Below, piece after piece: positions 16,651 through 25,321 of a DNA stretch of 64,000 nucleotides; the stretch's first letter is position 1, and each line of letters opens with the position of its first letter. The stretch spans positions 1,065,001 to 1,129,000 of the forward strand of contig NZ_CP011028.1 of assembly GCF_002221525.1 (NCBI RefSeq). Reading direction: 5' to 3'. The notes beneath the pieces are model-generated. The model worked only from the letters and a program-made list of their open reading frames with translations, did no database searches and had not been told where the DNA came from. The position numbers were made by a program, and so were the translations under genes. This stretch comes from Pseudoalteromonas espejiana DSM 9414. GTDB taxonomy: Bacteria; Pseudomonadota; Gammaproteobacteria; Enterobacterales; Alteromonadaceae.

Positions 16651-18591
16651 TTAGCTGCACAGTTTATTTTGCTCATTTAGGTATGAGTCTATAAATGTTT
16701 GCTCCATGGGTTTTGAAAAATAGTAACCTTGCAAATGAGAAACCCCAATTTCTTTTAGCATGTTAGCTTGCTCAAGCGTTTCTACGCCTTCGGCGACAAC
16801 CATAAAATCAAGCGACGATGCCATTTGTACTATGGCATGAATAATACTTAAGCCTCGCTTATCCATATTTTGAATAAAGCTTTTATCTATTTTTACAATA
16901 TCTACGCCTATGTCTAACATACTCGAAAGAGACGAGTAACCTGTTCCAAAATCATCAATAGAAATACAAAACCCTTGTTTTTGTAGTGCCTTAACAGCGG
17001 CTAAAAATGTAAGTTTATCTTCAGCAAAAACAGATTCGGTGATCTCTAAGTGTAAATTTTTAGGTTGCACTCCATACTCGTTAACTATTTTTACTACCTT
17101 AGATACAAAGTCAGGATCTTGTAGCTGTATTACCGACACATTTACACTTATAGCGATTGCAGGTTGTAAGTTGTTAAACTTACTTGCCTGAGAGCATGCT
17201 TGTTCAATGACCCACAATCCCAGCTCGGTTATTAAATTATATTGCTCGGCTATAGCAATAAATTCATCCGGAAATATACTTTCGCCATTGAGTTGCCAGC
17301 GTAAAAGAGACTCAAAAGAAGTTACTTTAGCGGTTTGACTATCAACTATAGGTTGAAACACTAATCTAAGGCCGTTGTCTTTAATTGCAGTCGCTAAGCG
17401 CTTACTAAGTAACTGCTCGCGCTCTTGTTGGCGTTTTAGCTCGTTGTTATAAATGTTTACAGAGCCCTTTGCTATGCGTTTTTGATGATACATAGCTAAG
17501 TCTGCTGAACGAATCAATGAGCTTAAATTGATTTCGTGCTCAGGAAATAATGCAATACCTATGGTTGCCGACACCCAACTTTGATATTTATACCTTTCAT
17601 GTTCAGCACTGATGTTTGAAATAACTTTTTTAGCAAAACTAAATAAATCCTGCTGATCTTCATAGGTAGTTAAAATTAAAAACTCGTCACCACCCCAACG
17701 GCACTTAAACAAATGACGAGTGCACACTTTTGTGAGCCGCTCGGCTATCTCTTTTAATACCTGGTCGCCGACTTTATGGCCCATTGAGTCATTTATTTGT
17801 TTAAAGCCATCAAGATCAACAAAAAGTAGCGCTAGCTTTTCGTTAGGGTGATTAGCTAATTGCCTGTTTGCAACCTTTAAAAATGCGGTTCTGTTTAACA
17901 GGCTAGTAAGCGGATCGGTATTAGATAAGCGGTAAATTTCTTCGGTACGTGCTTCTACTTTACTTTCCATTTCGTTAAGTAGCTCACGGTTTTGGTTTCG
18001 TAATTTTATGGCACTTTGCGTAAATGTAGCCGATTTATACGATGAGGCAATCATAATTGCAGCAAAGGTTAGCCCCAAAAAACCAAGCACATAATTGTAG
18101 TTATCATCAGATAAAGTGAGGATTAAAGAATAAGGGGTTAATAAAATAAAGCTGTAACAAACAGAGGTAAACCGACTGCCAGATAACAAATTGGCTGACC
18201 CACCAGCAAACGCAGATAAAATAGCAATGGTTGTGGTTATTTCTACGGTTGATGAGCTTTTATGAAACCATAATGCATAGCAGCACCAAGATACAGCCGT
18301 GGCTATACAACCAATCGAAAAGCGTTTTAAAAAGCTATTTGCATTAAAAGGTTGATCATCACCTTTTGTGTAGTTAAATAAAATAACATCGGTTAGTCGT
18401 CCTGCTAGCAAAATTAGCATAAAGAACAGCCATATTATTTTTTCTTGGTTTGTTTTCTCATCCGTTAAATCAAATGCAAATACAAGTACAAAGCTAACAA
18501 TAGCCGACACACCAATACCAGATAAGGCATTGGAGTATAAAAGTTTTACGGCTTCTCTACGTTCATCATTATTTAAATTTTTATATTGCAC
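16651..18591 (-). CDS. Membrane GGDEF-EAL cyclic-di-GMP signalling protein
   Basis: A 646-residue inner-membrane protein: about six N-terminal TM helices (20-200), a coiled segment, then GGDEF (G300-F304, in RWGGDEFLIL) and EAL domains. The EAL domain starts with ESL at E427 (FESLLRW) and keeps the catalytic set: SVNVS, EITES, DDFGTGYSS, KIDKSF, EGVE, QGY. No RxxD inhibitory site lies before GGDEF. Both cyclase and phosphodiesterase activity are possible, with the EAL half complete. Start is GTG with AAGG upstream. Confidence 0.85.
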   Translation of the reverse strand: MQYKNLNNDERREAVKLLYSNALSGIGVSAIVSFVLVFAFDLTDEKTNQEKIIWLFFMLILLAGRLTDVILFNYTKGDDQPFNANSFLKRFSIGCIATAVSWCCYALWFHKSSSTVEITTTIAILSAFAGGSANLLSGSRFTSVCYSFILLTPYSLILTLSDDNYNYVLGFLGLTFAAIMIASSYKSATFTQSAIKLRNQNRELLNEMESKVEARTEEIYRLSNTDPLTSLLNRTAFLKVANRQLANHPNEKLALLFVDLDGFKQINDSMGHKVGDQVLKEIAERLTKVCTRHLFKCRWGGDEFLILTTYEDQQDLFSFAKKVISNISAEHERYKYQSWVSATIGIALFPEHEINLSSLIRSADLAMYHQKRIAKGSVNIYNNELKRQQEREQLLSKRLATAIKDNGLRLVFQPIVDSQTAKVTSFESLLRWQLNGESIFPDEFIAIAEQYNLITELGLWVIEQACSQASKFNNLQPAIAISVNVSVIQLQDPDFVSKVVKIVNEYGVQPKNLHLEITESVFAEDKLTFLAAVKALQKQGFCISIDDFGTGYSSLSSMLDIGVDIVKIDKSFIQNMDKRGLSIIHAIVQMASSLDFMVVAEGVETLEQANMLKEIGVSHLQGYYFSKPMEQTFIDSYLNEQNKLCS

Positions 18592-18699
18592 TCACTAAAG
18601 CCTTATTAAAAGTAATACGCGTTAAGCAAATTACATTTTATATAAATACAAAATAAATATAGTTTAAGGAAAGAGAAAATGCAGAATATTAAATAAAAA

Positions 18700-18731
18700 A
18701 TGCCCATAACACAGTGTGTTGTTATGGGCAT
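18700..18731 (-). terminator. Terminator of yghU
   Basis: ATGCCCATAAC and GTTATGGGCAT pair around a 10-base loop. On the minus strand the stem is followed by a T-tract (AAATAAAAAA on the plus strand). Confidence 0.8.
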
Positions 18732-18737
18732 GGTATG

Positions 18738-19577
18738 TTAGAAGTCGTTGGCGCTGTGGCGCTCAGCAAGTTGCTCTTCTCCAGGCCCCCAAGTACGGTT
18801 TACACGGCGTCCGCGTTTAACAGCAGGGCGCTGCGATACTTGATTGGCCCAGCGCATAACGTGAGTATACGAAGCCACATCTAAAAATTCGGCTGCATCG
18901 TACAACTCGCCCAGCACCAGTGAGCCATACCATGGCCAAATTGCAATATCGGCAATTGAGTATTCATCGCCCGCCATGTATTCGTTTTCACTTAAGTGGC
19001 GGTTTAATACATCAAGTTGACGCTTAACTTCCATCGTAAAACGGTCTATTGGGTATTGCATTTTACTCGGTGCATAGCTATAAAAGTGGCCAAATCCGCC
19101 GCCTAAATAGGGGGCAGATCCCATTTGCCAAAATAACCAGTTACGACACTGCGTTTTAGCTTGTAAATCGTTTGGTATAAGCACATCAAACTTTTCTGCA
19201 AGGTATTGCAGTATTGAACCTGATTCAAAAATACGGGTAGGGGGCGTTGTTGAATGATCCATTAATGCTGGAATTTTTGAATTAGGATTAATATCAACAA
19301 AGTCAGAACCAAACTGATCGCCTTCGCCAATATTTATTAAATAGGCGTCGTATTCTGCATCGGTTAGGCCAAGCTCAAGAAGCTCTTCAAACATAATTGT
19401 GGCCTTTTGACCATTAGGCGTAGCTAAAGAATAAAGCTGAAACGGATGCTCGCCAATGGTTAAGGTTTTATCATGAGTTGCGCCTGCAATAGGGCGGTTA
19501 ATATTGGCAAACTTTCCGCCACTTTCACTTTCCCACGTCCACACTTTTGCTGGCGTGTATTCGTTATCGTTGCTCAT
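18738..19577 (-). CDS. yghU: YghU-type glutathione S-transferase-like disulfide-bond oxidoreductase
   Basis: A 279-residue cytosolic protein that matches E. coli YghU nearly end to end (PAKVWTWESESGGKFANINRP, HPFQLYSLATPNGQK, NPNSKIPAL, GGGFGHFYSYAP, VKRGRRVNRTWGP). YghU reduces disulfides and some peroxides using two bound glutathiones. A thioredoxin-like N-terminal domain precedes a helical GST domain. TGAGG lies before the ATG. Single gene with its own terminator. Confidence 0.93.
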   Translation of the reverse strand: MSNDNEYTPAKVWTWESESGGKFANINRPIAGATHDKTLTIGEHPFQLYSLATPNGQKATIMFEELLELGLTDAEYDAYLINIGEGDQFGSDFVDINPNSKIPALMDHSTTPPTRIFESGSILQYLAEKFDVLIPNDLQAKTQCRNWLFWQMGSAPYLGGGFGHFYSYAPSKMQYPIDRFTMEVKRQLDVLNRHLSENEYMAGDEYSIADIAIWPWYGSLVLGELYDAAEFLDVASYTHVMRWANQVSQRPAVKRGRRVNRTWGPGEEQLAERHSANDF

Positions 19578-19652
19578 AAAAACCTCAATTGATGAAATAA
19601 AATTTTACTGATAAATAATAAGTAAGGGCAAAAAAGCGTAATTAAAGAGCTA

Positions 19653-20234
19653 TTACTTACCTTTTAGCCTATCTGATTTTGCAAGCTTGTAACCTAAAAA
19701 GAATCCGCTTAAAGCCCCAAACAAATGGCTTTCAAACGAGACATGAAAGCGCTGTGGTAATACACCCCAAATAAACCCGCTATAAAGCACCGCCACAACA
19801 ACTGCAATAATAATAGATTTAAACGAGCGCCTAACTACGCCATAGCACAGTATAAAGCCCCACAGGCCGTAAATTACTCCACTTAAACCCACATGCAGAG
19901 AACTTCTGCCAAAGGCCCAAACTAAAAGACCACCAACCAGTGCGGTAAAAATAAATACAGTGTAAAAACGTTTTACGCTGTATTGGCAAATTAGCCAGCT
20001 TAACACCGCAAACGGCAACATGTTGCTTGCAAAATGCCACCAGCTACCATGTAAAAACGGCGCGCATAAAATACCCATTAAACCTTGAACGCTGCGTGGG
20101 TATATACCTAAACCGTTTAACGTAATGCCCGGTAGGCTATTAATGACTTGTAATATTAAGCAAATAAATACAACGCTGAATATGGCAAAGCGTGTGCTAG
20201 TAATAGGTGAAGACGATGAAGGGTTAACGGGCAT
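19653..20234 (-). CDS. Rhomboid-family intramembrane serine protease
   Basis: A 193-residue polytopic membrane protein with about six TM helices. Catalytic residues are S118 in GLSGVIYG and H170 in SHLFGALSG; HGSWWHFASNM (62-72) is the conserved TM2 His/Asn region. It cleaves membrane substrates within the bilayer; the substrate is unknown. It is short, as in the minimal bacterial rhomboid core. AGGA precedes the ATG. Confidence 0.88.
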   Translation of the reverse strand: MPVNPSSSSPITSTRFAIFSVVFICLILQVINSLPGITLNGLGIYPRSVQGLMGILCAPFLHGSWWHFASNMLPFAVLSWLICQYSVKRFYTVFIFTALVGGLLVWAFGRSSLHVGLSGVIYGLWGFILCYGVVRRSFKSIIIAVVVAVLYSGFIWGVLPQRFHVSFESHLFGALSGFFLGYKLAKSDRLKGK

Positions 20235-20321
20235 TTAAATATCCTAAAGGAATTATTTTGTCCCAGTATAGGAGTTGAAAGGGGGGATTCAAAGCAATTT
20301 AATACCAGTGCTGCAAAGTAC

Positions 20322-20346
20322 AAGAGCGGTACTTAATACCGCTCTT
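20322..20346 (-). terminator. Terminator of the DJ-1/PfpI gene
   Basis: AAGAGCGGTA and TACCGCTCTT pair around a 5-base loop just past the stop codon; no long T-run. Confidence 0.55.
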
Positions 20347-20355
20347 TGTTATGCT

Positions 20356-21039
20356 TTAACCTAGTTTTGTAAGTAACTTTTTAGCTGCTTGTTCTGAGCT
20401 TGCTGGGTTTTGACCTGTAATTACTAAGCCATCTTCAAGTGCTAACACACCCCAATCATCAGTTTTTTGATAATCGCCACCTTTTTTGATTAGCTCATCC
20501 TCAACTAAAAATGGTACTACGTCAGTAAGTTGCACTGCGGCTTCTTCTGAATTAGTAAAGCCTGTTACTTTTTTACCTGCAACTAAGGCATTGCCGTCTG
20601 AATCTTTAACATTTAAAAAGGCTGCACTAGCGTGACATACCGCAGCAACAGGCTTTTGCGATTTTACAAAGTCTTCGATAAGAGAAATTGAATCTGTGTT
20701 ATCTACTAAATCCCATAGCGGGCCGTGGCCACCTGGGTAAAATACCGCGTCAAAGTCGCTCGCATTTACTTCACTAAGCACTTTAGTATTTGCCATTAAA
20801 GTTTGTGCTGCGCTGTCTGCATCGTAGCGCTTAGTTGCCTCTGTTTCAAAATCAGCAAGTGTGCTTGTAGGGTCTATAGGTGGTTGACCGCCCGCAGGTG
20901 AAGCAAGTGTTACGTCTGCGCCTGCATCTACAAATGCGTAGTAAGGGGCTGCAAATTCTTCTACCCAAAAACCTGTTTTTTCACCTGTGTTACCAAGCTC
21001 TGAATGTGACGTAAGTACCATAAGTATTTTTTTAGCCAT
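20356..21039 (-). CDS. DJ-1/PfpI family protein (Hsp31-like)
   Basis: A 227-residue class I glutamine-amidotransferase-fold protein. The nucleophile elbow AVCHASAAF holds C135 and H136, and TGEKTGFWVEE near the N-terminus supplies the conserved glutamate. Length and motif spacing fit the Hsp31/YhbO-like glyoxalase III, deglycase or chaperone group rather than the shorter PfpI proteases. AAGGA precedes the ATG. It is divergent from a LysR-family gene 170 bases away that probably regulates it. Confidence 0.82.
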   Translation of the reverse strand: MAKKILMVLTSHSELGNTGEKTGFWVEEFAAPYYAFVDAGADVTLASPAGGQPPIDPTSTLADFETEATKRYDADSAAQTLMANTKVLSEVNASDFDAVFYPGGHGPLWDLVDNTDSISLIEDFVKSQKPVAAVCHASAAFLNVKDSDGNALVAGKKVTGFTNSEEAAVQLTDVVPFLVEDELIKKGGDYQKTDDWGVLALEDGLVITGQNPASSEQAAKKLLTKLG

Positions 21040-21209
21040 AACAATATTCCTTCGATTATTGAGTAAATTAATTAATGTTTGGTTTTCACCAAAGCGTTGT
21101 AAATACTATATGCACTTAAAAGGCTTTAAACAACGATGATAAATTTAACTTTATTGGTTTAATAATTGATACAATGTAGGCGTTGAATGAGCAATAAGTG
21201 GGTTTTGTT

Positions 21210-22133
21210 ATGAAAGTATCGTTTGAGCAACTTAAAAGTATGGTGGTGTTTGCACAAATTGTAGAGCAAGGCAGTTTAACAGCCGCAGCTAAACAGTTAG
21301 GTTTAACGCGCGCTGTGGCAAGTTATCATTTAAAAAAACTCGAAACACAGTTAGAAGTAACTTTACTTAACCGTTCAACCCGCACAATGACGCTAACCGA
21401 AGCCGGTATCGCTTATTACGAGCGCTGTAGAGTGATTACAGAGCAAGCCAATGCGGCAAATCAGCAAATAGAAAATATTAAAAGTGAACCGCAGGGCTTA
21501 TTAAAAATTAGCTGCCCAGTTAATGTTGGTATGCAATTAATAGTGCCCGCGATTAATACGTTTAAACGCCAATACCCTAAAATTGATATAGACTTACAGC
21601 TTAGCGATGACGTGGTCGATATTATTAAAAATGGCTTTGACTTTGCCATACGTGGTGTTGCGTTAAGTGACTCTAACTTACAAGCAACTAAATTAACCAC
21701 TATGAGTACCTGCATATGTGGCTCAGCAGATTATTTTGAATATTTTGGTAAGCCTAAAACTCCACAGGCGTTAGCTGAGCATAAATGGGTCGTTTATCAA
21801 CTGGGCAGTAAAACATTAACCCTTCAAAAGGAGGGAAAAAAACACGACATTACAATGCAAGGCGGCTTAAGCACTAACAATGCCGCAGCGCGTACGGCAT
21901 TTGTTGAAGCAGGGCACGGGCTTGGCCGTATTCCGCTTTATGACGCTTGGCCTAAAGTACAAGCTGGGCTGCTAGAAATAATACTTGATGACTATAAGAG
22001 TAAAGATATAGAGCTTTATGGTGTGTTTCCGCCAGGGGCAGCTGGCTCTAAAAAGCTTAGGCTGTTTATTGATTACTTAAAAGCGTATTTTGTAAAACAG
22101 CACACCGCGCTGGGTATGCTGAAAAACATTTAA
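21210..22133 (+). CDS. LysR-family transcriptional regulator
   Basis: A 307-residue regulator. The N-terminal winged helix (FEQLKSMVVFAQIVEQGSLTAAA ... SRAVASYHLKKLE-type pattern) is followed by a periplasmic-binding-like effector domain. Start set at the ATG at 21210; a GTG at 21198 would add four residues. It is divergent from the DJ-1/PfpI gene and convergent with the dienelactone hydrolase gene. By context it may control the divergent DJ-1-like gene; the effector is unknown. Confidence 0.85.
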   Translation: MKVSFEQLKSMVVFAQIVEQGSLTAAAKQLGLTRAVASYHLKKLETQLEVTLLNRSTRTMTLTEAGIAYYERCRVITEQANAANQQIENIKSEPQGLLKISCPVNVGMQLIVPAINTFKRQYPKIDIDLQLSDDVVDIIKNGFDFAIRGVALSDSNLQATKLTTMSTCICGSADYFEYFGKPKTPQALAEHKWVVYQLGSKTLTLQKEGKKHDITMQGGLSTNNAAARTAFVEAGHGLGRIPLYDAWPKVQAGLLEIILDDYKSKDIELYGVFPPGAAGSKKLRLFIDYLKAYFVKQHTALGMLKNI

Positions 22134-22144
22134 AAGGCTTTGTG

Positions 22145-22879
22145 TTAAAGCGTGCGGCTAAATAACGCAACAGCTTGCTGGTACATAGTGATTGCAAGTG
22201 CACCGTCGTAGCGCTCGCCCTCATCACGCATAAAGGCATGCTGCGCGTTTACTTCTTGCCATTGGTAGTTAATATCCGTAGCTACACATTGCTGATAAAT
22301 TTTACTACGGCCTTCCTTTGGTACATGTGGGTCTTGTTTACCCCAAATAAAGTGTATTTCGCCTTGAATATCGGCCATGCGTTCAAACGAGTTATTACCC
22401 GCTTGAGCAGGCAAGGTATCACTATGAATATCGGTTGCGTATAAGCAAAATGCGGCTTTTATGTGTGGGTTTAACGCGGCTCTGTAGGCTAAATGCCCAC
22501 CAATACATACACCCATAGCCCCTAGCGTACCTGTACAGTAATTTTGCTGTTTTACAAAGTCGATAAGCGCTTGAGTGTCGCTGTCGTGGTGTTCAAGTGG
22601 CTTTTCCCACTTATCGGCGTTGCCTTTATCTTTACCTGCATCGTCGTAGGCAAGTACAGTGCCGATAGGGTTTAGCTCATGAAATACCTCAGGTACTAAT
22701 ACAACAAAACCATGGCTTGCTAAAATAGCGGCGCTGCGAGCAATGGGTGCTGTTTGCTGAAAAATTTCTGAGTAAAAAATAATAGCGGGGTATTGGCCCT
22801 GTGCTTGTGGGCGGTAAACAGTGGTTCGCATTAAACCAGTGGATGTATTTAGGTCGGTATTATGGTGTTGGATTATCAT
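22145..22879 (-). CDS. Dienelactone hydrolase family protein
   Basis: A 244-residue alpha/beta hydrolase with a cysteine nucleophile: C125 in GVCIGGH, aspartate in WGKQDPHVP and histidine in NAQHAF, the dienelactone hydrolase triad. No aromatic-degradation genes lie nearby, so a general ester or lactone substrate is more likely than chlorocatechol metabolites. The 3' end lies 11 bases from the convergent LysR gene. Confidence 0.85.
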   Translation of the reverse strand: MIIQHHNTDLNTSTGLMRTTVYRPQAQGQYPAIIFYSEIFQQTAPIARSAAILASHGFVVLVPEVFHELNPIGTVLAYDDAGKDKGNADKWEKPLEHHDSDTQALIDFVKQQNYCTGTLGAMGVCIGGHLAYRAALNPHIKAAFCLYATDIHSDTLPAQAGNNSFERMADIQGEIHFIWGKQDPHVPKEGRSKIYQQCVATDINYQWQEVNAQHAFMRDEGERYDGALAITMYQQAVALFSRTL

Positions 22880-22955
22880 AAAGCGCTCAGTTAAATAATT
22901 AATAAGGTTATGGTAACTGAGCGCAAAAAAATAAACGACTACTGATACTGGTTTT

Positions 22956-24287
22956 TTAAATGCTTGCTGGCATTTTATTACAACTAGCGTAATAACTTAC
23001 CGTTGCTGGCCAGTCAGAAAATATAGCCATAACGCCCACATCTTGTGCTAGTACATCAACAACTGTCATCATATCGCCATCGTTATCTATTACATCCGCT
23101 ATTGATTGATAGTAATAACCACCGCCTTCGTTAAGCGGTCCTGAGCGCTCAAGGCTCCATGCTATAAGTTCAAGGCCTGCGGCTTTTGCATCAATTGCAT
23201 ATTGAGAAGGCAAAATATCACTATTGTTATCGATACTTAACATCATCCAAATAGGGGGCGCTAAAATTTTAACGCCATCGGTAACCAGTTCTTCCATACT
23301 TGGCTGCCACGTATCTGGGTTACTTGGATCAAATCCCGCTTCGCTGTCGCGCCCATCTAAATAAACACTTTGATTAGCAAAGTCGGGGTTGTTGTTTATC
23401 CAGTATTTAACATCATCTAGATTAAATGATTGCGGATAAACACGATTACTTGGTACATCTAATTGGGTGTACTCATCAAGCATTTTTTGCGCATATTGCT
23501 GCTGCGTCATGCCATCAAAAGGCATACTTACCTGAGGCGATTTAAGCTCCGGGGTCATTTTTACATCAAGCGCTTTAAACAATTCAAGACTTTGCTTATG
23601 AGTCATTAAAGTGCCGCTTGTGGCGTATAAATCTGTGCGCCAGTTGGGCGTGCCTTGCATGTATTCAGCGACTGTAGTGGCTTGTGGATTAGCCCCATCC
23701 ATCTTGCCTTCAAGCGTTAAAAACTCAGCTAAACTTATATCACTGGTACAGCATTTAGCTGAAGCCGGCGTGCCACTTGATGAGTCGGCTGGGGTAAAAG
23801 GTATACTGCATTTAGCTGCAAGTTCATCAATAGCTAAAATATTAGTGGTGGTGTGTAAATCGCATTGTGAATGGCGACACACCAGCTCTTTGTCGTTGGT
23901 AAATGTTACATCACATTCAATAACACCCGCGCCCATTCGCGCGGCAGCAGTATAAGACTCTTTAGTATGCTCTGGGTATTGCATAGGGGCACCGCGATGC
24001 CCAATAGAAAAGTCGGTTTTATAAAAGGGGCCGTCTTTACACGATTCTAATTTAGTTTTTAAATCGCTCTGTGCCATATCATTAATAAGGTAATCGGCGC
24101 GAGTCCCTAATTGAATGTCTGGCGTATCGCCTTTTGCCACTTCAACAATAACAGGGGTAGGCACTTCAACCACTTCGACGGTGGTGTTGGTAACAACAAC
24201 GTCGTTTTCGACTACTTTTACATCGTCATCGCAACCGCTTAGAAGCGCAAGTGCTAAAGAGCTCATTATTAGGGTGAGATGTTTCAT
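22956..24287 (-). CDS. Glycerophosphodiester phosphodiesterase-family lipoprotein
   Basis: A 443-residue lipoprotein with lipobox LLSGC (C19) followed by Asp-Asp-Asp, a Val/Glu-rich spacer and a GDPD TIM-barrel. Catalytic positions fit: H97-R98 (GHRGAP), E107, E124 and D126 (IECDV), H139 (CRHS). Extra segments (about 165-235) make it longer than E. coli GlpQ, as in a subgroup that may act on other diesters. Asp at +2 is the E. coli inner-membrane retention signal. AAGGAT precedes the ATG. Confidence 0.85.
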   Translation of the reverse strand: MKHLTLIMSSLALALLSGCDDDVKVVENDVVVTNTTVEVVEVPTPVIVEVAKGDTPDIQLGTRADYLINDMAQSDLKTKLESCKDGPFYKTDFSIGHRGAPMQYPEHTKESYTAAARMGAGVIECDVTFTNDKELVCRHSQCDLHTTTNILAIDELAAKCSIPFTPADSSSGTPASAKCCTSDISLAEFLTLEGKMDGANPQATTVAEYMQGTPNWRTDLYATSGTLMTHKQSLELFKALDVKMTPELKSPQVSMPFDGMTQQQYAQKMLDEYTQLDVPSNRVYPQSFNLDDVKYWINNNPDFANQSVYLDGRDSEAGFDPSNPDTWQPSMEELVTDGVKILAPPIWMMLSIDNNSDILPSQYAIDAKAAGLELIAWSLERSGPLNEGGGYYYQSIADVIDNDGDMMTVVDVLAQDVGVMAIFSDWPATVSYYASCNKMPASI

Positions 24288-24342
24288 GTTTTATCCTTAA
24301 CTTTATTTTCCTCAACCCTAACCAGATTTAATGACAAATTAG

Positions 24343-25215
24343 CTACACTGATGTGACGTTCTGTTTATTTGTACCGATTTGATTAATTATCAGTGCTGCC
24401 AACATAATAGCCCCACCAATAGATAACCTTATAATGTCGGCATCTTTATTCCAAATGAGTACGTTAACTATAATTCCGGCTGGGATCAGCAAGTTATTCA
24501 TTACCGCTAATGCACCAACGTTTACTTTGGTTGCCCCTTTATTCCATAAAAAGTAACCAAGGCCCGATGCAATAACGCCTAAGTAAATAAGTATGCCCCA
24601 TTGAGTAGAAGTGCTTGGTAATTTATTTGAATTACCAAATAACGCATAACACATTGTAGCCACAATAAGCGCGCCTATAAAAAACCAGCCAAATACGGTT
24701 TTATCATCAAGTTTATTATTTGCCATTAAGCGCTTGTAAGTAACTTGCCCGGTTGCAAAGCTAAGGTTAGCGCCTTGAACGAGTAACAACCCCATAATGA
24801 AGTTACTATTTAGGTTTTCCCAGCGAATAGCCACAGCGCCTAGCACGGCTATTAAGGCGACTATAAAAAAGCGGGGGTTAAAGTGTTTGTTTAAGCCATC
24901 GTTTAAAAGTGTAATGTAAAGCGGCGTCATTACTGTAAATAGCAGTACTTCTGGCACGGTTAAATATAAAAACGAATGATAGTAAAAGCTGTACATTACG
25001 CCTAGCTGCACCGCGCCTATTAGCATAAGTTTAAGCGCAACGGGTTTTGGGGTGTTTTTGAGTTTTAAAAAAGGTAAAAAAATAAGTGTTGCCAACGCTA
25101 TACGTATTAAAACGCTAAACCATGCGTCAACTTGGCCTGCTAAATACACACCAATTAAACTAAACGAAAACGCCCAAAGCAAAGTGACTGCAAATAAGTA
25201 CTGCATAACCATCAT
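24343..25215 (-). CDS. EamA/DMT-superfamily exporter
   Basis: A 290-residue membrane protein with about ten TM helices in two EamA repeats (first about 5-130, second about 145-280). Family members export amino acids or other metabolites; the substrate is not evident. Two further in-frame ATGs lie within the first four codons (the last at 25206), so the start is uncertain by three residues. A terminator lies 5' of this gene and belongs to the upstream dcp gene. Confidence 0.85.
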   Translation of the reverse strand: MMVMQYLFAVTLLWAFSFSLIGVYLAGQVDAWFSVLIRIALATLIFLPFLKLKNTPKPVALKLMLIGAVQLGVMYSFYYHSFLYLTVPEVLLFTVMTPLYITLLNDGLNKHFNPRFFIVALIAVLGAVAIRWENLNSNFIMGLLLVQGANLSFATGQVTYKRLMANNKLDDKTVFGWFFIGALIVATMCYALFGNSNKLPSTSTQWGILIYLGVIASGLGYFLWNKGATKVNVGALAVMNNLLIPAGIIVNVLIWNKDADIIRLSIGGAIMLAALIINQIGTNKQNVTSV

Positions 25216-25269
25216 CTTTTAAAAAATATTGCGCTAAGTTTATCTGTTATGGGTGAGGGTATAAACAAT

Positions 25270-25291
25270 AAAAGCCCGCAAGCGGGCTTTT
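25270..25291. terminator. Terminator between dcp and the EamA gene
   Basis: AAAAGCCCGC and GCGGGCTTTT with loop AA, A-tract and T-tract on either side; serves dcp on the minus strand. Confidence 0.88.
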
Positions 25292-25321
25292 ATAAAAAGT
25301 GAGCTTAATAAACTAAATTAT

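Noticed and set aside
23611..23955. 114-codon frame antisense to the GDPD lipoprotein gene
   Set aside because: No ribosome-binding site and no known motif; the GDPD motifs on the other strand are clear.
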